Below, in pieces: positions 1 through 8,936 of a stretch of DNA of 64,000 nt (the first letter of the stretch is position 1; each line of letters opens with the position of its first letter). Location of the stretch: assembly GCA_002835675.1 (NCBI GenBank), contig PIZR01000002.1, positions 62,001 through 126,000 of the forward strand, read 5' to 3'. The DNA is from Bacillus sp. BA3 (lineage in GTDB: Bacteria; Bacillota; Bacilli; Bacillales; DSM-1321). The notes beneath the pieces are model-generated. The model ran no database searches. It was not told the origin of the DNA and saw nothing but the letters and a program-made list of their open reading frames with translations. Position numbers and translations under genes: made by a program.

Positions 1-24
1 CTGGCTAGCCTTCGATCAACTCAA

Positions 25-1440
25 TTACAATATTTTTTCATTTTCATAGTTAGTGTTTGACTCTACTTTCTTAGCCAATTTAAATTTATAGAATAATATA
101 CAGGCTACCAAAAATCCTATTCCATAAAACAGTCCAACTCGTTGAGTAGGGTCAAAGGCAAGGAATACTAGAATCAGTAAACAAAAGCCTAAACAGAATA
201 ACGGGACAAATGGGTAAAATGGTACTATGTATTGTAAATCTTCCGTTTTACCACCCGCTTTTATAAACTTCCTTCTAAACATATATTGCGATAAAGCAAT
301 TCCCATCCAAGAAATCGTGACGGAAATTCCAGCTATGGACATTAGTATCACGAACACAGTATCCGCCGCAATGAAGCTGGTCAATAACGATAGAAGCGAA
401 AAGCATATCGTAAAAAGAAGGGCATTCAATGGCACTTTCCTTTTGGACAATAGACCAAACATCTTAGGTGCCATTCCATCATGGGCCATCGACCAAAGCA
501 AACGCGTGGAAGCATACAGACATGAATTCCCTACAGAAAGAATGGCTGTCAAAATAATGAAATTCATGATACTTGCTGCATAAGGTATCCCCGCTATCTT
601 CATTAAAGTTACAAAAGGGCTTTCCAATAAGCCTAATTCCGAAGAAGGGAATATGGCGGAAAGGATGATAATGGACGAAATGTAAAAAACAATGATTCTA
701 AATAGTACGTTTCGAATGGCTTTAGGGATGTTCTCTTCAGGCTTTTCACTTTCCCCTGCCGCTATTCCTATTAGTTCTGAGCCTTGATAAGAAAATATCA
801 CATTCATCATTGTCACAAAGATAATTGTAATGCCTCCTGCTGGAAAAAGACCAGAAGGTGCCAAATTCTCAAAGAATGGGGTTGGACGATCAGATAAAGT
901 GACAAAACCAAAGATGCCAGCGATTCCAATCAAGATAAACAAAATCACTGCAACGATTTTTATTCCAGCGAACCAATATTCCGCCTCTGCAAAACCTCTT
1001 GTCGTTAATGCATTCAATGTAAATAAAAGCACTATGAACACAGCACACCAAATCCAGGTAGGACTATGGGGGAACCATTGTTTCATCAATATTCCTGCTG
1101 CCGTAAACTCAACTCCTGCAGTTGCTGCTGAGCCTACGAAATACATCCATCCTAGAGAGAAACCAGCGGAAGGCCCAATATATTCGGCAGCATATTTTTG
1201 GAATGAACCTGTAACCGGCATATGAACGGCTAGCTCGCCAAGGCAGACCATGACCATATACAAAATAAGACCACCGGCTAGATAACCGATCAGGGCTCCT
1301 CCTGCACCCGCTTGGTTAATTGTATAGCCAGCATTTAAAAAAAGGCCTGTACCAATTACGCCGCCAAGTGAAAGCATAAATAAATGGCGTCTTTTCATTG
1401 AGCGTTGCAGCTGATCATTATTCTCCAGTCCATTCCCCAT
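25..1440 (-). CDS. Amino acid permease, RocE/AAT type
   Basis: Cytoplasmic-membrane amino acid importer of the APC superfamily. The 471 residues contain about 12 hydrophobic segments, the usual size for the family. The start carries the family signature: LQRSMKRRHLFMLSLGG followed by VIGTGLFL, and GESEKPEENIPKAI lies mid-protein. The overall pattern is that of Bacillus RocE-like arginine/ornithine permeases. It is the last gene of the minus-strand run that starts at 7695, directly after a DDAH-type hydrolase, so import of arginine or a derivative is a reasonable inference. The family call is firm; the substrate is not shown by sequence. A second member lies at 36087-37517. Confidence 0.85.
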   Translation of the reverse strand: MGNGLENNDQLQRSMKRRHLFMLSLGGVIGTGLFLNAGYTINQAGAGGALIGYLAGGLILYMVMVCLGELAVHMPVTGSFQKYAAEYIGPSAGFSLGWMYFVGSAATAGVEFTAAGILMKQWFPHSPTWIWCAVFIVLLFTLNALTTRGFAEAEYWFAGIKIVAVILFILIGIAGIFGFVTLSDRPTPFFENLAPSGLFPAGGITIIFVTMMNVIFSYQGSELIGIAAGESEKPEENIPKAIRNVLFRIIVFYISSIIILSAIFPSSELGLLESPFVTLMKIAGIPYAASIMNFIILTAILSVGNSCLYASTRLLWSMAHDGMAPKMFGLLSKRKVPLNALLFTICFSLLSLLTSFIAADTVFVILMSIAGISVTISWMGIALSQYMFRRKFIKAGGKTEDLQYIVPFYPFVPLFCLGFCLLILVFLAFDPTQRVGLFYGIGFLVACILFYKFKLAKKVESNTNYENEKIL

Positions 1441-1491
1441 AAAATCACTTCCTTATCTTATCTATTAGCCTATGCCTTCTCCCAAACCATC

Positions 1492-2253
1492 TTAGAACCT
1501 CAATGAGAGACAACTAAGGCCGCCATCTTGTTTTTGAAATTCAGTCATCTCCACTTCAATCACTGTGTATCCCAAATCTTCAATTTTTTTCTTTGTACCA
1601 TCAAACCCTTTCGGGACAATAACGCAGTCGTTCATTCTGACGCAGTTACCCGAATATTCTTCTTCCTCTTTTACGATGATTTGATTAAAGCTAGAAAAAG
1701 CCTCGTGATTAATGAATTCCCCGGCCACTAATAAATTATTGTCTCCCAGGTAATTGACACCCGTTTTTAAATGAAAGAATTCCTTAAGGGGGATGATGGT
1801 CGTATCATAACCATACTTACCCATGATATCTTTGAACTGCAGAGCACCTGCTTCATTCGTTCTGGTTGAAAGGCCAACATAGAAGTGATTTTCAACTTGC
1901 ATTACATCTCCGCCATCTAGCATACCTGGTGATTGCATATATTCGATTGTTTCATAAAAGTCCTTCAAAACTTCTTTCATTTCAATAATTTCACCATTAC
2001 GGCTATCTGCACCAGGATTGGTTACAAGTGCACATTTTGGGGTCAAAACTGCGGTATCTTCTACAAACGTAGAATCAGGGTATCTTTCATCCGATTCGAG
2101 AACGGTCACTTTCACACCGCAGCGTTTTAATGCTTCTACATAAGCCTCGTGTTGTATAAGCGCTTTTTCATAATCCGGGTTTCCTAAATCCGATGTTGTT
2201 AAGCCATTTACAAAACTTTTTCCAATCTTTCTTACAATCGCGTGATTAAACAT
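1492..2253 (-). CDS. Dimethylarginine dimethylaminohydrolase (DDAH)-type guanidino hydrolase
   Basis: Member of the guanidino-group-modifying superfamily (amidinotransferase fold). DDAH converts N-methylated arginines to citrulline plus methylamines. At 253 residues the size is typical of DDAH. Visible motifs are PDSTFVEDTAV (substrate acidic residues), LDGGDV, FHLKTGVNYLG with the catalytic His, and the C-terminal GGLSCLSLRF with the nucleophile Cys248. AGGAGG precedes the ATG. It lies 51 bp upstream of the permease gene and is separated from the M20 gene before it by 198 bp, which may hold an internal promoter. Citrulline, methylarginine or another guanidine could be the true substrate. Confidence 0.85.
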   Translation of the reverse strand: MFNHAIVRKIGKSFVNGLTTSDLGNPDYEKALIQHEAYVEALKRCGVKVTVLESDERYPDSTFVEDTAVLTPKCALVTNPGADSRNGEIIEMKEVLKDFYETIEYMQSPGMLDGGDVMQVENHFYVGLSTRTNEAGALQFKDIMGKYGYDTTIIPLKEFFHLKTGVNYLGDNNLLVAGEFINHEAFSSFNQIIVKEEEEYSGNCVRMNDCVIVPKGFDGTKKKIEDLGYTVIEVEMTEFQKQDGGLSCLSLRF

Positions 2254-2339
2254 ATATTTTCCTCCTAAATAGGTAGTTTATCTTTTTAAAATGTGGAATA
2301 CCTTTTTGCTCCTGCCGTACTTTAAATGGAGTTTCTTTT

Positions 2340-2358
2340 ATTCCTGTAGCGGAATTAT
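2340..2358 (-). promoter_or_regulatory. Possible internal promoter and IclR-like site before the DDAH gene
   Basis: The 198-bp gap upstream of the DDAH gene has a minus-strand TATAAT (2353-2358) overlapping an inverted repeat ATTCC-N6-GGAAT (2340-2355). This resembles the repeats at the head of the operon (7709-7746), but the spacer is 6 rather than 7 and no clear -35 is seen. It is a suggestion only. Confidence 0.3.
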
Positions 2359-2451
2359 AAAAATATAGGAATGATAGAGAGAAGAGACAACCAAATTCCT
2401 CTCTTAAACTATAACGGGTGCCTCTTCATAGCCCATGCTTTCTCAATTATT

Positions 2452-3633
2452 TTAATGACTGCACAATTTATCCGCTATTCCTACAAAATAGCTTACACCG
2501 TACCCTAAAGCCTTCTCATCGATTTTAAATTTAGGATGGTGTAGAGGATAAGCTTTTCCAAACTCATTATTATGGACGCCTAGAAACTGCATGGAAGATG
2601 GAACGATTTCGGAAAAAGCCGAAAAATCTTCTGTTCCAAACATGGGATCATCAACCTTGATGATGTTATTCTCTTCAAAAATACCTTCCATGACCGTTCT
2701 TGAAATATCAACAGCAGCTTTATCATTTACCACAGCTGGATACCCTAAATACCAAGTAATTTCACATTTTGCCCCATGCGCTTCCGAAATCCCCTTAACG
2801 ATTTGCTCAAGATGCTCCCTTGCTTTCACTCGGCTATCCGAGTCCAAGGAACGAATGGTACCACCGATTTCCGCATATTCAGGTATGACATTGAGCGCAC
2901 TTCCGGAATGGAACTGAGTGACTGAAATGACTGGTGTCCTAAGTGCTGAAATTTTTCTGGAAACGATATGTTGAATATTCGTCGTAATTTCTGCACCAAT
3001 GATCAGCGGATCTACCGTTAATTCCGGAGTCGACGCATGACCGCCCTGACCAATGATTTTAATTTCAAAATCATCGGCTGCAGCACAGAATACCCCTTCC
3101 CTTAAACATATCGTTCCTGTTCGTTCATAAGGAGTAACATGCAGTGCAAAGGCATAATCCACTCCTTCCATTACCCCTTTTTTCACCAACTCCTGAGCTC
3201 CACCAGGCAGTACCTCTTCTGCGTGTTGGAAAATAAACCTGATTTCTCCATCAATCGAATCTTTTTTTCCGGAGAGGACTTTAGCAGCACCTAATAACAT
3301 CGCAGCATGTGCATCATGTCCGCATGCATGCATAACCCCAGGATTTTTTGATTTGAATTCAATTTCTGCTTCCTCTTCAATCGGGAGAGCATCAATATCT
3401 GCACGAAAAGTTATGGTATTCGATTTTCGGGAAGATTTTTTAGTTCCTTTAAGAACCGCTAAAACGCTCGTTTCGGTTGGTCTCGTCACTTCCAATCCTG
3501 AAAAGGTTTTTAATTTCCTGTAGATAAATTCAGAAGTCTGGTGCTCCTGATATGAGAGCTCGGGATTTTCGTGAAAATGTCGTCTCCATGAAATCACTTC
3601 ATCCACAACCGTCTCCTGTATTGTCTTCATCAT
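2452..3633 (-). CDS. M20 family amidohydrolase (N-acyl amino acid / hippurate hydrolase type)
   Basis: Predicted cytosolic metal-dependent amidohydrolase that removes acyl groups from N-acyl amino acids. The 393 residues show the M20D signatures: FRADIDALP (78-84), HACGHDAHAAMLLGAA with metal ligands Cys104/His106, and HAEEVLPGGA with Glu139/Glu140 (catalytic and metal ligand). The dimerisation domain lies in the second half. AGGAGG precedes the start. It sits between the YfcC-type carrier and the DDAH gene. In context it could release free arginine or citrulline from an acylated form, but the family is broad and substrate cannot be read from sequence. Confidence 0.85.
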   Translation of the reverse strand: MMKTIQETVVDEVISWRRHFHENPELSYQEHQTSEFIYRKLKTFSGLEVTRPTETSVLAVLKGTKKSSRKSNTITFRADIDALPIEEEAEIEFKSKNPGVMHACGHDAHAAMLLGAAKVLSGKKDSIDGEIRFIFQHAEEVLPGGAQELVKKGVMEGVDYAFALHVTPYERTGTICLREGVFCAAADDFEIKIIGQGGHASTPELTVDPLIIGAEITTNIQHIVSRKISALRTPVISVTQFHSGSALNVIPEYAEIGGTIRSLDSDSRVKAREHLEQIVKGISEAHGAKCEITWYLGYPAVVNDKAAVDISRTVMEGIFEENNIIKVDDPMFGTEDFSAFSEIVPSSMQFLGVHNNEFGKAYPLHHPKFKIDEKALGYGVSYFVGIADKLCSH

Positions 3634-3675
3634 AAACGCCTCCTTTTAGTGCCAATATTCAGATTTTTCAGATCC

Positions 3676-5130
3676 TTAAAAAGGGCCATACTGTATGCTT
3701 TGAGCAATGATCAAAAAGATAATCGCTATCGCAAACTGAATCAGAAGATATGGAAACACCCATTTTACCCATTTCGTAAATGATATGCCTGCCACTGCCA
3801 ATCCAGCCAATAGCACTCCAGAAGTCGGAAATATCATATTCGAAATCCCATCCCCTAATTGGAAAGCTAATACTGCCGTTTGTCTTGTCACACCCATTAA
3901 ATCCGCTAATGGAGCCATGATCGGCATCGTCAATGCAGCTTGCCCACTTCCGGATGGAACAATGAAGTTAAGAAATAATTGGACAATGAACATTCCGATT
4001 GCATTTATGGCGGGAGGAAGTTGTTCAACCAATCCTGCAGCATAATATAAAATGGTATCCAACAATCCGCCACTTGTAATGATGACCAGGATTGTCTGCG
4101 CAACTCCTATTATCAATGCCCCAGAAACCATATCGCCTGCTCCTGAAATAAAACCATTTGCCATCTTGGATGGAGTTAAGCCTCCAATTATTCCCATAAT
4201 GATTCCGCTTAATAAAAATAAGCCTCCAATTTCACTTATATACCATCCTAATTTAATAACTCCGTATATTAATAGGATGAAATTCACCAATAAAATAATT
4301 AAAGCGGCGCTATGTCTTTTACTTATCCTAAAGTTTTTATCAAAATGTGCATGATCTTCACGCCTGAATTTCCCATACTCCCCCAGTTCCGGGTTTCTTT
4401 TAACCTTCATTGCATGGAAATAGATGTACAATACTGTAACGATATAAAACACTGCAAGAAGAGCGATTCGCAATCCCATTCCCGAATACATGGGCAGTTC
4501 TGCAATGCTTTGGGCAACTCCTACATTAAAAGGGTTCGTAATGCCCGAAATGAATCCAGTCGCCAATGTCCCAAGCATGACGATCGCAAAACCCGTAAGT
4601 GCATCAAAGCCTAATGCAATCGTCATCGGAACAATGATTGCGATATAAACTAATGCATCTTCAGCAGATCCGATCAGTGTCCCTAATGAAGCGAAGATCA
4701 ATACCATCAACGGAATAAGCAATTTCACTTTTGTTCCGAATCGGACAGCCACAAACTTAATGAAAGAATCCAGTGCTCCAGTTGCCTGCATGATTCCCAA
4801 TGCCCCGCCAAACAAAAAGACGAATAAGATAATTGATGCTCCTTCAATCATCCCTGCGTGAATGCTGCTGAACATTTCCAATAATCCCACTGGTGTTGAT
4901 TCAATGAATTCAAATGAAGTTGGATCGACTACACTTCGGCCATCCTTTTCAATTCTTTCATATTGGCCTGCAGGCAAGATATAGGTTAAAACCGTCACGA
5001 TTACAATTACGATAAACATTAAGACAAAGGGATTAATCCCTTTTTCCGGTAACTCCGTTAGTTGGTTAAGTGGCTTATTATTCTGATTAAGCGGCTCGGA
5101 AGTGATTTGACCATTAGGCAGGTCATTCAT
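3676..5130 (-). CDS. YfcC family membrane transporter
   Basis: Integral membrane protein of 484 residues with roughly 12-13 hydrophobic segments after a polar N-terminus of about 30 residues. The early block NPFVLMFIVIVIVTVLTYILPAGQYE and later conserved glycine/proline helices (SGSGQAALTMPIMAPLADLMGV) match the YfcC/C4-dicarboxylate-carrier-like family, often annotated as short-chain acid or basic amino acid antiporters. It lies between the two M20 hydrolase genes in one transcription direction, so it probably imports the operon's substrate or exports a product. No experimental substrate is implied by the sequence. Confidence 0.75.
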   Translation of the reverse strand: MNDLPNGQITSEPLNQNNKPLNQLTELPEKGINPFVLMFIVIVIVTVLTYILPAGQYERIEKDGRSVVDPTSFEFIESTPVGLLEMFSSIHAGMIEGASIILFVFLFGGALGIMQATGALDSFIKFVAVRFGTKVKLLIPLMVLIFASLGTLIGSAEDALVYIAIIVPMTIALGFDALTGFAIVMLGTLATGFISGITNPFNVGVAQSIAELPMYSGMGLRIALLAVFYIVTVLYIYFHAMKVKRNPELGEYGKFRREDHAHFDKNFRISKRHSAALIILLVNFILLIYGVIKLGWYISEIGGLFLLSGIIMGIIGGLTPSKMANGFISGAGDMVSGALIIGVAQTILVIITSGGLLDTILYYAAGLVEQLPPAINAIGMFIVQLFLNFIVPSGSGQAALTMPIMAPLADLMGVTRQTAVLAFQLGDGISNMIFPTSGVLLAGLAVAGISFTKWVKWVFPYLLIQFAIAIIFLIIAQSIQYGPF

Positions 5131-5185
5131 ATAAATACCCCTAGTTAAAGTTTTATACTACTAATCCAGTTTTCCTGTCGGACCA

Positions 5186-6802
5186 TCACTTCTCAACCAA
5201 ACACTTAAACATACTCTTTATTAACTTCTCCAGCATAACGGGCGTATGGACGAAGGCACTATCGATGTGAAGGCGCTCAGTACGCTGGTGGGCATCCTTG
5301 CCGAACGGCCCCACATTAAGTACGGGTGCCTGAAGCCTTTGCATATCAGCAAAAGGAATGCTGTAAGTATCGCCCCAGACCGGTGTATTTTTTTCAAAAG
5401 CCGTCCAGCCATCAGACTCATCAGTATATTGAACATAGCTTAAATCGCAAATGCCATTAAAATAATGAATTTGGCTGACTTCTTCATCAAGCAATCTAGC
5501 AGTTTCCTTCATTAATTTCACAGATTCCATGATAAGCGGATCATCGGACGTATTGACGGCTGGATAATATGGCGGTGCGAACAGCAATACGATGGCGGGT
5601 GAAAGCTCCTGACATTGTATCATCAATTTTTCTGCGATCCTAAATGATTTTTCCCGCTCATCCAAATCCATGTTTCCTTTAACTTCACTTTTTATTTGCT
5701 CAACAAAACTGCCGCCAAATTTGTCCTCGGCATATGAAAGTAACTTTTCATAGCGCAATACTTGTACTTCACCTACACCTTCAATATGTTCTCGCAGACA
5801 AAGAGCTTTATAAGATTCATTGCATTTTATCGCTGCTTCGTTTGCAACCTGCTCGAATAAATCCATTATTTCTGCAGCTGTCCTTTTCATAATGAACACA
5901 TTATATAGCGCTGCTGCACGATAGGGTGTCTGTGTTGAATATTGTAGTTTCAGATCTTTTTGCTGAAGCGATACTGGTAAAGGTGTTTCCTCGCCAAGAT
6001 CACTTTCCTGAAAAAGAGTGTTCCACTCCATGAGCTGCGTAAGGAATGAGGCTATATAGTTAGCCGTTATGCCCTTTAATGGCTCACCCACATGAGTTTC
6101 TTTCCCATAAAAAAGGGCAGCGGGCATGATTTTCCCCAAAGTTCCGGAATAAATATAATGTCTATTATCGCCCGGCTTCTGTGAAAAGGAAGGTTCACTA
6201 TTAAAAAACATTTTATAGGAAAGGTCATATTTATCACGTAAAGACACAAGTTCTTTAACTGCAGCCCTCATTCCCGCAGAATTCACTTCCTCATCAGGAA
6301 CGGTTAACAGCAGGAGATTGATCGGCCATTTTTCAACGCTTGCCTTTTCGATGATAGCCATATGAAGGGCAAGCCCCATTTTCATATCCATTGTTCCTCT
6401 ACCAAACAAGTACTTTCCTGATTCAAGATCAATGCGCGCTTCTTCCGGCAGATCATCTTTTCGGTCATGAAGTTTTTTCGTGAGCTCCTCCGGCTGAAAT
6501 GCAAGAGTCTCAAGATCACCGTATTCTTCAGTATGAACCGTATCAAAATGGCTGATTAATACAACGGTCTCCTTGCTATCGGGATGTTTATAAAAGGCAT
6601 TGACAAAGTTCCTCCCTAAATCAGCCTCGTGAAGCGATAAGTACGCCGGATTCCTTTTAAAATATTCAAGCTCCCTCAATTTCTCTTGAACCTTATAAGG
6701 GAACACTAGCTCCCCTGGTGTAAGAGTACGGCTTTCCCAGCTAACAAGTTCACACAACAAAGCACGAAGCGTTTCTGGAGTACCCCATAGTAATTGACTC
6801 AT
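5186..6802 (-). CDS. RocB-like M20 peptidase/deacylase
   Basis: A 538-residue M20-type metallohydrolase resembling the arginine-utilisation protein RocB, which is close to this length and whose reaction is poorly defined. Metal-site motifs are visible: VLISHFDTVH (82-91), LFGRGTMDMKMGLALHM with the bridging Asp, and LLTVPDEEVNSAG with the catalytic Glu pair. The start overlaps the stop of the upstream amidinotransferase-fold gene by four bases (ATGA), so the two are translationally coupled. A cytosolic deacylase or peptidase acting on an arginine derivative is likely. It is distinct from the shorter M20 enzyme at 2452-3633. Confidence 0.8.
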   Translation of the reverse strand: MSQLLWGTPETLRALLCELVSWESRTLTPGELVFPYKVQEKLRELEYFKRNPAYLSLHEADLGRNFVNAFYKHPDSKETVVLISHFDTVHTEEYGDLETLAFQPEELTKKLHDRKDDLPEEARIDLESGKYLFGRGTMDMKMGLALHMAIIEKASVEKWPINLLLLTVPDEEVNSAGMRAAVKELVSLRDKYDLSYKMFFNSEPSFSQKPGDNRHYIYSGTLGKIMPAALFYGKETHVGEPLKGITANYIASFLTQLMEWNTLFQESDLGEETPLPVSLQQKDLKLQYSTQTPYRAAALYNVFIMKRTAAEIMDLFEQVANEAAIKCNESYKALCLREHIEGVGEVQVLRYEKLLSYAEDKFGGSFVEQIKSEVKGNMDLDEREKSFRIAEKLMIQCQELSPAIVLLFAPPYYPAVNTSDDPLIMESVKLMKETARLLDEEVSQIHYFNGICDLSYVQYTDESDGWTAFEKNTPVWGDTYSIPFADMQRLQAPVLNVGPFGKDAHQRTERLHIDSAFVHTPVMLEKLIKSMFKCLVEK

Positions 6803-7695
6803 TTCAATCCCCCTTCATCAATATTTGTACGAACCACCGGGCAGGTTAAACAAGTTGGACCGCCAGTGCCTTTGTAACTGATTTCAGTTCCTTTGTATTC
6901 ATAAACCGTTGCTCCGGCATCAAGAAGCTGTTGCTTCGTGTAAGCGTTACCAGAAGATATAACGCAAACCCGCGGAGCGATGGCAAGCACATTACAGCCC
7001 AAGTTCAAGTACTCATCAACCGGCACTTCGATAAGCTGAATGCCTCGTTCAATAAGCAGTTTTCTGAAAAAGACAGGCATAAGGCGGGAATGAATTACGG
7101 CTAAATCATGGTCGACAAGGCTGATGAAAGACATTAGATGGAGACACTCTCCCTCTCCTTGATCATGCGGCAGCTGAACTACGATGAAATCATCCACAAG
7201 ATGTGCGGTCATTTCCTTTAATTGCCTAATGGCTTCTGCGTTTGTACGATAACCATGTCCGACAACCAGGGTTTTATCATCAAGCCAAATGATATCACCG
7301 CCATCCGCGACCGCATCACCCGTTAAATACCCAATAATCGGGATGTTCTTTTCCTTGCAAAATTCCTTGTATACATTAGCTTCAGGCTGCCTCAATTCTT
7401 TCCCTGACTTTAAAATAATGGCCCCTTGGCTTGTGAATTTGATCGGGTCATGCGCATATAAGGAGTCAATCCCGACTACCGAAGATGCTGGCAAATAATC
7501 GATGTTTGGAACATATTTCTCCAAAATGGAAATAAAGTCACCATACTCGGTTAGAGCTTCGTTAAAATCTGGCTCTTCCGCAAAGTTGAAGTTCCGCCAT
7601 GCTTGGCTTAAATGCTCTTGACTAATAAAAGCTTCTTTCGGATGTTTTACAATGACACGTTCCAATGGTTTGTACATGGACGAACAATAAGTCAC
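6799..7695 (-). CDS. Amidinotransferase/arginine deiminase-fold hydrolase
   Basis: First gene of the IclR-divergent operon; 298 residues of the PF02274-type guanidino-modifying fold. Motifs include DAVADGGDIIWLDDKTL (conserved acidic pair), GEGECLHLMSFISLVD (catalytic His region) and the C-terminal GTGGPTCLTCP, in which Cys282 is the expected nucleophile. It is longer than and clearly divergent from the DDAH-like protein at 1492-2253, so the operon encodes two members of the superfamily. Arginine deiminase, DDAH and amidinotransferase activities share this architecture and cannot be separated here. GGAGGGAG precedes the ATG. Confidence 0.8.
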   Translation of the reverse strand: MTYCSSMYKPLERVIVKHPKEAFISQEHLSQAWRNFNFAEEPDFNEALTEYGDFISILEKYVPNIDYLPASSVVGIDSLYAHDPIKFTSQGAIILKSGKELRQPEANVYKEFCKEKNIPIIGYLTGDAVADGGDIIWLDDKTLVVGHGYRTNAEAIRQLKEMTAHLVDDFIVVQLPHDQGEGECLHLMSFISLVDHDLAVIHSRLMPVFFRKLLIERGIQLIEVPVDEYLNLGCNVLAIAPRVCVISSGNAYTKQQLLDAGATVYEYKGTEISYKGTGGPTCLTCPVVRTNIDEGGLK

Positions 7696-7708
7696 TGCCT
7701 CTCCCTCC

Positions 7709-7746
7709 TTTTCCGCATATCGGAAAACGTTTCCGCTAATAGGAAT
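7709..7746. promoter_or_regulatory. Tandem IclR-type operators
   Basis: Two adjacent inverted repeats lie between the divergent genes. The first is a perfect 7-5-7: TTTTCCG-CATAT-CGGAAAA (7709-7727). The second is TTTCCG-CTAAT-AGGAAT (7730-7746). IclR-family proteins bind this style of palindrome. The repeats begin about 4 bp downstream of the expected start site of the minus-strand promoter, a position suited to repression of the operon. Confidence 0.7.
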
Positions 7747-7756
7747 ATTTTCTTTT

Positions 7757-7786
7757 ATTATAAAATTAGTTTTGGTATAATGTCAA
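7757..7786 (-). promoter_or_regulatory. Sigma-A promoter of the guanidino operon
   Basis: On the minus strand there is a consensus TTGACA (7781-7786), an 18-bp spacer and a consensus TATAAT (7757-7762), about 60 bp upstream of the start at 7695. The tandem operators lie immediately downstream. Confidence 0.75.
7773..7781 (+). promoter_or_regulatory. Extended -10 promoter of the IclR-type gene
   Basis: TGGTATAAT on the plus strand forms an extended -10 that overlaps the opposing operon promoter. No good -35 is visible. Overlap implies interference or joint control of the two directions. Confidence 0.5.
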
Positions 7787-7853
7787 TATGTTTTAAATAT
7801 TCAAATAAATCAACGTTTTATACAACTTGGAATGAAAGATAGGTGGTTTGTTT

Positions 7854-8594
7854 ATGCAATCGATCGACCGTGCCATGAACGTTATAAAGGTGCTCGTTTC
7901 CAATTCATCGGAAAACTGGCTGTCAATTACGGAACTTTCTCAAGAGTGTGATCTTCCTGTCAGCTCCATGCATCGTTTGTTAAAAGCGATGTCCTCGCAT
8001 GGGTTAATCCAACAGGACGGGCAAACCAAACAATATGGTTTGGGGAATATTTGGCTCGAATACGGTTTACGTATGTATGACAAAATGGATTACATCAGCC
8101 AAATAAGGCCTGAACTGGAAAGACTGATGAACAATGTGGAGGAAAGCGTCTATCTTAGCCAGCCAATCGGAATGGAATCACTTGTTATCGAACGAATCGA
8201 CAGTGAAAAAAGCCAAATCCGGGTTTATGACCAGCTTGGCTCACGAGTTCCTATGCATATTGGGGCAGCCAATAAAGCGATGCTCGCCTATATGCCATAT
8301 AAACAAGCGAAAAAAATTGTAGATGCTCTTCTGCCAACTCAAGAAAGAGCAGCTTTTTGGGATATATTGCAAGAGACTAAAATGAAGGGACATGGAATCA
8401 GTCACAGTGAAAGAACAGAGGGAACATGTTCTGTTGCCGTGCCGATATTGAACCATTTTGGGGAAGTTCATGGTGCGGTGAGCATAGGTTTTGTCAGCTT
8501 TAACCTGACAGAAGAAAGACTTGATTTCCTCATTAAGAATGTGATGGAAACTGGCAATCGGGTTTCTGCAAAATTGGGGTATAGGGGACAATGA
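7854..8594 (+). CDS. IclR family transcriptional regulator
   Basis: DNA-binding repressor or activator of the IclR family, 246 residues. The N-terminal winged helix covers about residues 1-65 (ITELSQECDLPVSSMHRLLK), and the C-terminal ligand-binding domain ends in GAVSIGF. The ATG at 7854 is preferred over the TTG six bases upstream because AGGTGG (7841-7846) sits 7 bp before it. It is divergent from the six-gene guanidino operon with IclR-style operators between them, so it most likely senses the operon's substrate. A strong terminator follows. Confidence 0.9.
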   Translation: MQSIDRAMNVIKVLVSNSSENWLSITELSQECDLPVSSMHRLLKAMSSHGLIQQDGQTKQYGLGNIWLEYGLRMYDKMDYISQIRPELERLMNNVEESVYLSQPIGMESLVIERIDSEKSQIRVYDQLGSRVPMHIGAANKAMLAYMPYKQAKKIVDALLPTQERAAFWDILQETKMKGHGISHSERTEGTCSVAVPILNHFGEVHGAVSIGFVSFNLTEERLDFLIKNVMETGNRVSAKLGYRGQ

Positions 8595-8630
8595 ATAAGC
8601 GGGCAGTGATGGATTATCGGATAGGCCAAA

Positions 8631-8666
8631 AAAAGAAGATGAATCATTTCATCTTCTTTTCGTTTT
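8631..8666. terminator. Bidirectional terminator
   Basis: A perfect 13-bp stem AAAAGAAGATGAA / TTCATCTTCTTTT with a 4-nt loop, U-rich on both strands, between convergent genes ending at 8594 and 8671. Confidence 0.85.
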
Positions 8667-8670
8667 TATA

Positions 8671-8919
8671 TTAATCGCTGCCGGTCACGAATAAATCTTC
8701 CCTGAAATAGGCAAGGACCTCGCCGGCCACAACAGGTTCTCCCTCCAATACCTCTAATGATTCTATCTTTCCGCTGACACCAATATCAATGATTTCCACA
8801 CAGCCATCTGCCTTCTTAATCTGAAATAATTGTTCCCATTCATAAAACCTGGAATTTTTGGATATTGAAATTTTTTCAATCCTGCCTTCACAAGGGCTTA
8901 GAATCACATCAACGTACAT
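8671..8919 (-). CDS. Small lipoyl/biotinyl-like domain protein lacking the modified lysine
   Basis: An 82-residue protein with the spacing of a single biotinyl/lipoyl domain: SPCEGRIEKI near the N-terminus, a central hairpin, then GVSGKIESLEVLEGEPVVAGEVL, as in carrier domains. At the hairpin position that normally carries the lipoylated or biotinylated lysine I read Gly39 (ADGCVEI), so it is probably not a conventional carrier. It is the third gene of a run with the glutamate dehydrogenase (9262-10539) and the 96-residue protein, 17 bp after the latter. The gene is clearly real (GAAGGA site, terminator downstream), but its function is unknown. Confidence 0.6.
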   Translation of the reverse strand: MYVDVILSPCEGRIEKISISKNSRFYEWEQLFQIKKADGCVEIIDIGVSGKIESLEVLEGEPVVAGEVLAYFREDLFVTGSD

Positions 8920-8936
8920 TTAAATCATTCCTTCCT

